Of a stretch of DNA of 21,853 bases, positions 14,880 to 21,370 are shown in pieces; positions within the stretch are counted from its first letter, which is position 1, and each line of letters opens with the position of its first letter. The DNA is from a bacterium. GTDB lineage: Bacteria; Gemmatimonadota; Glassbacteria; GWA2-58-10. The notes beneath the pieces were generated by a model. The model was not told the DNA's origin, searched no databases, and was given only the letters and a program-made list of their open reading frames with translations. The stretch is taken from assembly GCA_021372515.1 (NCBI GenBank), contig JAJFUG010000074.1:1-21853 (forward strand), in the 5' to 3' direction. The translations under genes and the position numbers were made by a program.

Positions 14880-17279
14880 TCAAAACGGGTCGTGCACCTC
14901 CAGCAGCAGCTCCCAGACCGCGCGGGCGCGCTGGTACATCAGGGCGCGGTAGTGCGTGGGGTCGTCAATGCGCCAGGCCTCGGGGGTGGAGAACCAGTAG
15001 GCGGCTTTCGGGTCGAGCCAGCTGCGGTAGTAGGCGCCCCAGCCGGCCAGGAGGGCATCCGCCATGAGCGGCCCCTCGCCGCGCTCGCGGCCCCAGTGGT
15101 AGAGGTTCGCCGCGGCGTTGTAGGAGACCCCGGTCCAGACCTCGAAATGGTGGCTGTACTCGCTGGCCCCCACTCCGGGCGAGGAATCGGGGTTGAGCGC
15201 ATTTGCCACCCCGGCGTCCCCGATCCCATCCCCGTTGGCATCCGGCAGGGGAAGCACGTTGCGCCTGAAAAGCTGATAGTAGTGCGAGGTCAGGCGAGCC
15301 GGGTCGAGCACCGGGGCCAGGCCGGTCACATCCACGTAGCGCTGGCCCAGCATGGCATCCGCCATCAGGATCGGGCTTTTCTCGTTGTACATGTAGTAGC
15401 CCAGCTCCGGGTTCCAGAAATCGCGCTCCACCTTGGCGCGCGCCTTGCCCAGCTCCGCGTTCACCCGGGCCAGCATGACGCTGTCGTGAAGGTGCTCGGC
15501 CAGGGCCTGCATCGCCTCCAGGCCCCCGATCCAGAACACGGCGTTGAACAGACGGTTCTCCAGATATTCCGAGCTTTTCATCTCGGTCACGCCATCCTGG
15601 TCCAGGTCGGTGGTGAGCTGGTAGTCGAACGTGCGGCACAGGGCCGGCCAGGCCTGCCGCAGGAAATCCTCGTCGTGGGTCTTCCACCAGTAGGCGTGCG
15701 CCTGCTGCATGAATTTGGGCGAGAATTCCGACCAGGGAGTGGTCTTGCGCCCGGCGATCCCGTGGCCGTCCGCATTGTAATACACACCGTAGAAATCGTA
15801 GTCCTGAAGGGCGTCATCCGTGGGTCCGCCCGCGTCGTGCGGCACGCTGCCGTCCGGGCTGTCCATCACGAAATCGGCGTACAGGAGCAGTATGTCCCGC
15901 TCCATCCGCGGCCACAGCTCGCGGGTGACCCGTGCCACGTGGTGACGGACGTCGAAAGTTTCGGCGAACTGGTACTCCTGGCACTCCATCACGAACGAAA
16001 GGTGCTGCCCCGGCCGGTTGCCGAATTTCTTGGGCCTGGTGACACAGCCGTTCTCCCAGAACGAGCTGCCGAACGTGCTGTAGTAAAGCTCGTTGAGCGC
16101 TCCCTGCTTGAGCCAGTCGGGGATGGTGGGACTGTCGATTATCGGCCGGGTCCAGCGGTCCACCTCGGCCAGCCACCGGCCGTAGCTTTCCAGGGCCTCG
16201 CGGGCGATGGCCACGGCCTGGTCCGGCTCGGACTGCGGGAAATACTCGGTGAAACGCCGCAGCCAGGTTGTCCCCTTGCCGAATGTCACCTGCGGGAAAT
16301 ACCAGCTCAGCACGAAAGGTATCTCCCTGGTTTCTCCGGGCTGAAGCTCCACCTGCACGGCCAGCGCGCCGGCAGGCATGTCTTTCTTGTGCGACAGGTC
16401 TTTCCCGGTCAGCATGCCGTCCGCGGCGAAATCCTCCCAGATGTCCTTGCCCGTCCCGGTGCCGTCCCAGTTCGCCACCACGCTGGCGCCCTCTCCGGCG
16501 GCGATACACCACTGGCTGTTCCGGGTCTCGGCCGGGTTGTCCTTGTGCGTGGCCGACATCAGCACCGCGCTGTAACCCGCCCCGTGCAGGGCGCGGTTGG
16601 CAAGCCCCAGCCGCACGGCCTCTTTTTCTATCCCCAGAGTTTTCCCGCCGCGAAGGTTCTGCGGCCCGTTGTAGGGGGCGTTGGGGAAAGTGAACATCAC
16701 CGACACTTTCACCGGCCTGGGCTGCGGGTTCGACACCCGGAACAGGAACACGCCCACGGGAAGGGAGGTCTCGCGGTAGTTGTCCTTGATTATGGGGCTG
16801 AAAAAGGTGAGCTGGATATCGGTCTTGAAATTCTTGTACACGCACCAGCCCTTGGGGAACAGGGCGTAGTAGTCGGCGCGACCCGGCTCCAGAGTGCTCC
16901 AGGCCGGGAGCACGCCCCCCGTGGCCAGGGTGCGCACGGTGGCCGGCGATCCGGCCACCTCTTCCCGCACGTGGAACGCGGCCTGGGTCAGGAAACGCTC
17001 CTCGTAGCGCGCCGGTTTCATCGACCAGGGGCCGAACGTGCCGCAGAGGTTGTACATGAAATTACCGGCCCCGATCCCGCCCAGCGGGATGCCCTTGCGG
17101 CTGCGGGTGGCTGTGGAAAGGATGTCCACGAAACCGGTGTCCGGGCTGCCGGTGTCGCCCAGCGCGCGGCGCCAGGCGCAGGCCGGGATTTCACTTCCTG
17201 GGGTCTCGGCACGCAGAGCGCCGGTCAGCGCGCAGCAGAAAGCCCCCAGCAGCCAGAATGCGAGTAGCGCTTCTTTCAT
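14880..17279 (-). CDS. Exported GH116-type (GBA2-like) beta-glycosidase
   Basis: The 799-residue protein has a signal peptide (EALLAFWLLGAFCCALTGAL, cleavage near LRAETP, about residue 24). An N-terminal beta-domain carries SRKGIPLGGIGAGNF (60-74), the GH116 N-domain hallmark. The catalytic (alpha/alpha)6 barrel carries SFVMECQEYQFAETFDV (428-444), with E435 as likely nucleophile, and FEVWTGVSYNAAANLYHWG (712-730). Two calcium-loop-like runs, DLDQDGVTE (558-566) and DANGDGIGD (680-688), are present. The family cleaves beta-glucosides or beta-xylosides. The usual acid/base Asp motif after the first such loop is not recognised (see findings), so activity is uncertain. The ATG at 17279 follows AAAGGGAC. 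A longer in-frame N-terminal extension overlaps the methyltransferase gene and was rejected. It is the last gene of the sugar operon, 62 nt after the methyltransferase gene. Confidence 0.85.
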   Translation of the reverse strand: MKEALLAFWLLGAFCCALTGALRAETPGSEIPACAWRRALGDTGSPDTGFVDILSTATRSRKGIPLGGIGAGNFMYNLCGTFGPWSMKPARYEERFLTQAAFHVREEVAGSPATVRTLATGGVLPAWSTLEPGRADYYALFPKGWCVYKNFKTDIQLTFFSPIIKDNYRETSLPVGVFLFRVSNPQPRPVKVSVMFTFPNAPYNGPQNLRGGKTLGIEKEAVRLGLANRALHGAGYSAVLMSATHKDNPAETRNSQWCIAAGEGASVVANWDGTGTGKDIWEDFAADGMLTGKDLSHKKDMPAGALAVQVELQPGETREIPFVLSWYFPQVTFGKGTTWLRRFTEYFPQSEPDQAVAIAREALESYGRWLAEVDRWTRPIIDSPTIPDWLKQGALNELYYSTFGSSFWENGCVTRPKKFGNRPGQHLSFVMECQEYQFAETFDVRHHVARVTRELWPRMERDILLLYADFVMDSPDGSVPHDAGGPTDDALQDYDFYGVYYNADGHGIAGRKTTPWSEFSPKFMQQAHAYWWKTHDEDFLRQAWPALCRTFDYQLTTDLDQDGVTEMKSSEYLENRLFNAVFWIGGLEAMQALAEHLHDSVMLARVNAELGKARAKVERDFWNPELGYYMYNEKSPILMADAMLGQRYVDVTGLAPVLDPARLTSHYYQLFRRNVLPLPDANGDGIGDAGVANALNPDSSPGVGASEYSHHFEVWTGVSYNAAANLYHWGRERGEGPLMADALLAGWGAYYRSWLDPKAAYWFSTPEAWRIDDPTHYRALMYQRARAVWELLLEVHDPF

Positions 17280-17341
17280 CGTGACGTCCCTTTCGTGTCG
17301 AGGTGATAAGAAAACGCGGTTCAATCCAGCCTGCCCGAAAC

Positions 17342-18355
17342 CTACCGCACCGACTCGACCAGCGCCCGGATATTGGCCGCGGGCGTGCCGGCCGGGATAG
17401 CGCAGCCGGCGTTGAGGATGAAGCGCGGCGTGTCGGAAAACAACTCGATCAGCCGGGCCGCCTCGCGTCGCACATCCTCCGGCGTGCCCAGGGCCAGCAC
17501 CCCGCTCGGGTCGAGGTTGCCGATAAAGGTCACCGAATCTTTCAGAATATCGTGCGCCCGGACAGGGTCGGTCTTGTAGTCCAGCTCCAGGGCATCGCAG
17601 CCGGTGCGCGGCATCAGCTCCAGGATCGGCCCGGTGTCGCCGCAGATATGCAGTGTGTAGGGCAGGCCGCACCCGTGGGTGACCTCCACGGCCTCTTTTT
17701 CGTAGGGCAGGGCGTAGCGGGCGTACATGTCGGGCGAGACCAGCTCCGGCCCGGCCGGGCTGTCGCCGTTCGAGAGCATGTCCGCGCCGGTGGCGGCCAT
17801 CAGGCGCAGGAACTGGCAGGTGACAGCGCTGCACCAGCGCAGAAGGTGCTCCAGGGCAGCGTCCTCACCGCCCAGAAGGTCGACCAGCCAGCTCTGCATG
17901 CCGCGCAGCATCGAGGCCAGGGCGAAAGCCGCCTGGTCGCAGTTGCCGCGCACGTACACCTCGCCGCGGAAATGCTCTTTCAGCCGGGCCACCGCCTCCA
18001 GCCAGACCTGCACCGGGTGGTAGGCCCCCACCTGGACCGATCCCAGGGCGAAAGCCTCCTGAAGCACCTCCAGGCGCGCGCCGTGGGTGCGGGCCGGCAG
18101 GTCCTCCGGGAAATCCACCGGCACCCCGGCCGCCCCGGCCAGGGTCACCGTGTCCATGTCCACCAGGATACCGTCGTAGCCGTAGGTCTCCACCGCCCGG
18201 ATGAAAGCCCCGGCCATGGCCGCCGGGTCGCTGCGGAACCGTGCCTGCGTGAGGCCCGCCTCGCGGGCCGCGTGCAGGAAATTGTGCAGCATCACCGGGG
18301 GGCGGTCGTGCGGGCGGCCCTCCAGGGCGGCTTTGGTGCGCTCGTATCCGTTCAT
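17342..18355 (-). CDS. Uroporphyrinogen decarboxylase-family, MtaA/CmuA-like methyltransferase
   Basis: This 337-residue cytosolic TIM-barrel protein belongs to the UroD superfamily, most like the corrinoid-dependent methyltransferase branch (MtaA/MtbA/CmuA) rather than HemE. The zinc triad H-x-C plus a distal C is present: LHICGDTG (H236, C238) and LNAGCAIP (C318). The N-terminus (ERTKAALEGRPHDRPPVML) is typical of this branch. Heme-biosynthetic UroD signatures are not seen. The usual reaction moves a methyl group between a corrinoid protein and a thiol or another acceptor. No corrinoid protein or activase is in the window, so a partner would be elsewhere, or the function is different. It starts 4 nt after the symporter stop, so it is translationally coupled, and lies before the glycosidase gene. 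Its role in a sugar operon is unclear. Confidence 0.87.
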   Translation of the reverse strand: MNGYERTKAALEGRPHDRPPVMLHNFLHAAREAGLTQARFRSDPAAMAGAFIRAVETYGYDGILVDMDTVTLAGAAGVPVDFPEDLPARTHGARLEVLQEAFALGSVQVGAYHPVQVWLEAVARLKEHFRGEVYVRGNCDQAAFALASMLRGMQSWLVDLLGGEDAALEHLLRWCSAVTCQFLRLMAATGADMLSNGDSPAGPELVSPDMYARYALPYEKEAVEVTHGCGLPYTLHICGDTGPILELMPRTGCDALELDYKTDPVRAHDILKDSVTFIGNLDPSGVLALGTPEDVRREAARLIELFSDTPRFILNAGCAIPAGTPAANIRALVESVR

Positions 18356-18359
18356 AGTC

Positions 18360-19982
18360 TCATCCGCGGAAACAGAGGTAGATGACAGCTACAAGAACCA
18401 GCAGAAGGATTGTCATGGCAAGCGGGCTGTCCAGGCGCAACGGGCGCCGCCCGGCCTGCCCGCCCGCGGCGGCCGCGCCGGCCAGGCAGACCTTGTCCAG
18501 TTTCTCCGGGCCGGGTGCCGGGGCGGTCAGGCTCACGGCCACCAGCACAGCCGAGCAGAACGCGAACAGCGCGATGGCGAAGTGCAGGAAATTGAGGTCG
18601 GCGTAGCGGAACAGGCACCCGCTCAGACTCGACTTGTTGATCTCCAGCACCAGACGGGCCAGGCCCAGGACAAAGCCGCTCAGCAGGGCCGCCATCGCCC
18701 CGCGCGCGTTAACCCGCCGCCAGAGCAGCCCGAACAGGAACACCGCCGCAATGGGCGGCGAGATACAGGCCTGCACGCTCTGCAGGTAGGTGAAAAGCCC
18801 CTTGGAAAGAAGCCGGATGAGCGGTATCCAGAGCAGTCCCAGGATCACGATCCCCACGGTGGAGACCTTGCCGGCCCGCACGAGCTGGAGCTCCGAGGCC
18901 GCCGGGCGCAGTCGGCGGTAGATGTCCCAGGTGATCAGGGTGCTGCACGAGTTGAACACGGATGAAAGCGAGCTCATCAGCGCGGCGATGAGGCCGGCCA
19001 CCACGATCCCGCGCACCCCGGCGGGCAGCAGCGCGCCGATCATGGCCGGCAGGGCGCTGTCGGTGCTCTCCAGGTGCAGCGCCCCGCTACGCGACAGGGC
19101 CAGGGCGATTATGCCGGGCAGCACGAAGATAAAGAGCGGCAGCAGTTTGAGATAGCCGGCGAAGATTGTCCCCAGGCGGGCCTGACGCACATCCGAGGCG
19201 GCCAGCACCCGCTGCACGATGAACTGGTCCGTGCACCAGTACCAGAGGCCCAGCACCGGGATGCCGAAGATAATGCCGGTCCAGGGGTATTCCGGGTCGC
19301 TCATCGGTTTCCAGAGGTTGAAAAACTCGGGCCCCACGCTCCGGGTCAGCTCGTGCACGCCGCCCAGACGGTCCAGACCGGCCAGGGTGACCAGCACCGC
19401 CCCGCCGATGAACACGAACATCTGGATCATGTCCGTGTAGAGCACCGCCCGGAGGCCCCCGAACACGGTGTAAACGCCGGTGGCGACCACGATCAGCACC
19501 GCGCCGGTCCAGAAATCCAGCCCCATCAGGGTCTGGAACACGATCCCCCCGGCGGCGATGGTGACCGATATCTTGGTCAGCACGTAGCCCACGATGGATA
19601 TCACGGCCAGGTAGGTCCGCGCCCCCCGCCCGTAGCGCAGCTCCAGGAACTCCGGCATGGTGAACACCCCGCTGCGCAGGTAGAACGGGACGAACAGCCA
19701 GCCCAGCACCAGCAGGCAGAAACAGGCCATGATCTCGAAATGGCTCACCGCCACCCCGCGGGCCGCCCCGGCCCCGGCCAGGCCCACCAGATGCTCGCTG
19801 CCGATGGCGGAGGCGAAAAGCGAGGCCCCGATCACGAACCAGCCGCAGTCCTTGCCGGCCAGGAAATAGCCGGCGGCGTCGCTCTGACGGCCTTTGCCGC
19901 GCGTGGACAGATAGCTCACCACGTAGATCAGCAGGAAATAGCCCGCCACCACCGCCCAGTCGAGTGCGCTCAGAGTTCCCAT
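18360..19982 (-). CDS. Sodium:solute symporter, SGLT-like (SSS family)
   Basis: This 540-residue inner-membrane transporter has 13-14 predicted helices. Family motifs in order are ASAIGSEHLVGLAGAGAARG (TM2-3 loop), VYTVFGGLRAVLYTDMIQ, YWCTDQFIVQRVLAAS and IAALMSSLSSVFNSCSTL. They fit the sugar-type SGLT branch of the SSS family, which imports glucose, galactose or related sugars with Na+. An insertion of about 30 basic, proline-rich residues (VCLAGAAAAGGQAGRRPLRL) precedes the final helix. It is the first gene of the operon and probably imports the sugar freed by the secreted GH116-type enzyme. The ATG at 19982 has a poor ribosome site (GGACC). The divergent AraC gene probably controls it (inference from position). 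Confidence 0.92.
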   Translation of the reverse strand: MGTLSALDWAVVAGYFLLIYVVSYLSTRGKGRQSDAAGYFLAGKDCGWFVIGASLFASAIGSEHLVGLAGAGAARGVAVSHFEIMACFCLLVLGWLFVPFYLRSGVFTMPEFLELRYGRGARTYLAVISIVGYVLTKISVTIAAGGIVFQTLMGLDFWTGAVLIVVATGVYTVFGGLRAVLYTDMIQMFVFIGGAVLVTLAGLDRLGGVHELTRSVGPEFFNLWKPMSDPEYPWTGIIFGIPVLGLWYWCTDQFIVQRVLAASDVRQARLGTIFAGYLKLLPLFIFVLPGIIALALSRSGALHLESTDSALPAMIGALLPAGVRGIVVAGLIAALMSSLSSVFNSCSTLITWDIYRRLRPAASELQLVRAGKVSTVGIVILGLLWIPLIRLLSKGLFTYLQSVQACISPPIAAVFLFGLLWRRVNARGAMAALLSGFVLGLARLVLEINKSSLSGCLFRYADLNFLHFAIALFAFCSAVLVAVSLTAPAPGPEKLDKVCLAGAAAAGGQAGRRPLRLDSPLAMTILLLVLVAVIYLCFRG

Positions 19983-20087
19983 GTGGGGTCCGTGGACTTG
20001 ATGTGTTTATTTGGATAAAAAGATCATTGCTTAAGGCGGGTCTGCAATTATTTTTTCAATAGATAAACCCTGTCCTTGGGAATTGGA
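19983..20087. promoter_or_regulatory. Divergent control region between the sugar operon and the AraC gene
   Basis: This AT-rich 105-bp spacer holds TTTAT-TTGG-ATAAA (20006-20019) and ATTGC-13 nt-GCAAT (20026-20048). The 9-nt run TGGATAAAA appears at 20012-20020 and again at 20089-20097. These could be binding sites of the AraC protein. A candidate plus-strand promoter is TTGCTT (20028) and TATTTT with a 16-nt spacer. None of these is strong enough to be certain. Confidence 0.4.
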
Positions 20088-20984
20088 ATGGATAAAACGA
20101 CCATTATCTATGCCCCAAAGAAGCGTAATTTCCCCGACCCCACGCTCAACCCGGTCGGCCTGGAGAACGACCTGATCGTGCACCGGGTGCCCGCGGGCGA
20201 GCAATCGATCCACCGGGATTCGGGCCTGCGCATATTCTCCACCCTCAACCACCGTCGGTTCGTACCGCGCGAGTATATCTGCCCGCGCTATTTCCAGTTC
20301 TACGGGCTGTCGCACCTGATCGAGGGGGCAGGCTGGTACTGGAGCACCGAGCAGACACTCATGCCGGTGGAAAAAGGCCAGGCCATGCTCAGCACGCCGG
20401 GGTTCGTGCAGGACTACGCCGGCACGGGCACGGAGTACGTGCAGGACGCGCTCTGTTTCTGCGGGCCGGTCGCCGACCACCTCTACCGCTCGGGGGTGAT
20501 CCGGGACGGTGTGATCGACATCGGCCCCACCCGGCGCCTTCTGCCGATCATCGAGCAGGCCGCCGACCCCTCGTTCCCGGCCCAGATCAAGGCCAACCTG
20601 ATGCTCCAGTGCCTGCTGGTCGAGCTGTATTTCGAGCGCCTGGCCGCCCGCCCCAGGCAGTCGCACGCCTCCATCGACAACCTGCTCGGCCTGCTCCGCT
20701 CCAACCCCGAGCGCTGGTGGACCGCCCCGCAGATGGCCGAGCTCTGCAACCTGAGTGTCAGCCAGTTCCGCCGTCTGTTTCTCAAGACCACCGGCTACCT
20801 TCCCAAGAGCTACATCGACCGGCTGAAAGTCCAGCACGCCTGCGAGCTGCTCTGCGGCTCCGGACTCTGTGTGGCCGAGGTGGCGCTCCGCCTGGGCTAC
20901 TCCGACCCCTTCCATTTCAGCCGCCGCTTCAAGGCCGTCACCGGCCTGGCCCCCCTGGAATACCGCCGCCGGTTCAGCCGCTGA
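20088..20984 (+). CDS. AraC-family transcriptional regulator
   Basis: The 298-residue protein has an N-terminal sensor half (about 1-185, cupin-like, with YICPRYFQFYGLSHLIEGAG) and a C-terminal double helix-turn-helix (about 195-298). The DNA-binding half contains WTAPQMAELCNLSVSQFRRL (HTH1). HTH2 with the AraC signature is in VAEVALRLGYSDPFHFSRRF, followed by KAVTGLAPLEYRRRF. AraC proteins of this size usually sense a small sugar-like ligand and activate a nearby operon. It is divergent from the symporter-methyltransferase-glycosidase operon across a 105-bp spacer, which makes it the likely regulator. I chose the ATG at 20088, with GGGAATTGG ahead. A TTG four codons earlier is also possible. 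Confidence 0.92.
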   Translation: MDKTTIIYAPKKRNFPDPTLNPVGLENDLIVHRVPAGEQSIHRDSGLRIFSTLNHRRFVPREYICPRYFQFYGLSHLIEGAGWYWSTEQTLMPVEKGQAMLSTPGFVQDYAGTGTEYVQDALCFCGPVADHLYRSGVIRDGVIDIGPTRRLLPIIEQAADPSFPAQIKANLMLQCLLVELYFERLAARPRQSHASIDNLLGLLRSNPERWWTAPQMAELCNLSVSQFRRLFLKTTGYLPKSYIDRLKVQHACELLCGSGLCVAEVALRLGYSDPFHFSRRFKAVTGLAPLEYRRRFSR

Positions 20985-21059
20985 GCCGGACGCGACCCAA
21001 GCTCAAGCCCTGCCTTGAATTCCTCTTCCGGATAATTGCAAAAAAATAATCATAATCTC

Positions 21060-21088
21060 TTGACAGGAGAGGAAACCTGGATTATGAT
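21060..21088 (+). promoter_or_regulatory. Near-consensus sigma70 promoter for the PQQ-repeat gene
   Basis: TTGACA (21060-21065), a 17-nt spacer, and TATGAT (21083-21088). Transcription would start near 21095 and give a leader of about 275 nt before the ATG at 21371. Spacing and boxes are close to the ideal sigma70 promoter, and the patch is AT-rich in an otherwise high-GC window. Confidence 0.75.
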
Positions 21089-21136
21089 TCCAGTAAAGAA
21101 GGTAAAGAATGTTATGAAAGTCAATCCTGCAATCAC

Positions 21137-21213
21137 AAAAAGGCCCGCCCCGCACAGTCCTGATCAACTGAGTACGGAACGGGCCAGTCACGCGATCTCT
21201 GTCGAGACCACGC
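21137..21213 (-). ncRNA. Candidate 77-nt small RNA, antisense to the PQQ-gene leader
   Basis: Predicted from the minus-strand promoter upstream (21248-21220). The first 24 nt form a 10-bp hairpin, GCGTGGTCTC / GAGATCGCGT with loop GACA (21213-21190). It extends by one T-G pair at the base to 11 bp. After a GAC spacer, a long hairpin follows at 21185-21142: GGCCCG/CGGGCC, CCGTAC/GTGCGG and AGT/ACT stems around small internal loops. It is followed by TTTTT (21141-21137), a standard intrinsic terminator. G-U pairs in both stems on the minus strand become A-C mismatches on the plus strand, which favours function on the minus strand. No known sRNA family is recognised. The product would be antisense to the long leader made from the plus-strand promoter. 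Confidence 0.6.
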
Positions 21214-21219
21214 ATTTCA

Positions 21220-21248
21220 TTTATACTCCACTCGGCAGGGATTGTCAA
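21220..21248 (-). promoter_or_regulatory. Near-consensus promoter of the candidate small RNA
   Basis: On the minus strand TTGACA (21248-21243), a 17-nt spacer (21242-21226), and TATAAA (21225-21220). A start at about 21213 (G) lies 7 nt beyond the -10 box. The -35 box coincides with the left arm of the leader inverted repeat at 21243-21287. Confidence 0.7.
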
Positions 21249-21287
21249 CTTGTACTTCTCCGGCTGCCGCCGGAAAGGAGGTTGACA
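21243..21287 (+). promoter_or_regulatory. Inverted repeat in the leader that covers a ribosome binding site
   Basis: Read as RNA from the plus-strand promoter, TGTCAACTT (21243-21251) pairs with AGGTTGACA (21279-21287) in a 9-bp stem with one G-U. An inner stem TCCGGC/GCCGGA (21259-21264 and 21269-21274) lies inside. The outer stem includes part of the perfect ribosome site AAAGGAGG (21274-21281) just before the ATG at 21287, so the site would be masked when the stem forms. This is the geometry of a translational switch or thermometer; no known riboswitch consensus is recognised. Confidence 0.45.
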
Positions 21288-21357
21288 TGACCCGAAATCT
21301 TCCGTGATGGGTCCCGTTGTTGCATCTGTCCATCGCCTTTCAAGCCTGAAGGCTTAA
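21287..21357 (+). CDS. Two overlapping mini-ORFs in the PQQ-gene leader
   Basis: After the strong AAAGGAGG site an ATG at 21287 opens MTRNLP and stops at 21307 (TGA). The stop overlaps the start of a second mini-ORF (TGATG), MGPVVASVHRLSSLKA, which ends with TAA at 21357. The PQQ gene ATG follows 13 nt later, with its own GGAG site. The mini-ORFs may be a leader peptide coupling ribosome entry to the downstream gene; they may equally be chance frames. Translation is not shown by the sequence alone. Confidence 0.3.
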
Positions 21358-21370
21358 CCGGAGATCTGCC

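Noticed and set aside
14829-17267. 812-codon open frame on the plus strand
   Set aside because: It lies antisense to the GH116-type gene and is a GC-rich mirror frame (His/Gly/Val/Arg-rich, no domain). The minus-strand frame has clear GH116 motifs and a signal peptide.
17280-17834. N-terminal extension of the GH116-type reading frame
   Set aside because: It overlaps the methyltransferase gene in another frame, is proline- and arginine-rich, and the ATG at 17279 begins a clean signal peptide.
17342-18355. Heme-pathway uroporphyrinogen decarboxylase (HemE)
   Set aside because: The HemE signatures are not seen, while the H-x-C plus C zinc triad of the methyltransferase branch is present.
21142-21185. 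Integron attC site or transposon end
   Set aside because: The long palindrome is followed directly by a T-run and preceded by a promoter on the same strand. A terminator explains it better, and no integrase or transposase is in the window.
21084-21290. Small protein starting MIPVKKVK in the PQQ-gene leader
   Set aside because: The ATG lies within the -10 box of the plus-strand promoter, so it would not be in the transcript, and no ribosome site is well placed.
21243-21370. c-di-GMP (GEMM) or cobalamin riboswitch
   Set aside because: The conserved cores (such as the GEMM tetraloop-receptor pair or the B12 box) are not present; only a simple inverted repeat and an AAGCC-TGAA-GGCTT hairpin are visible.
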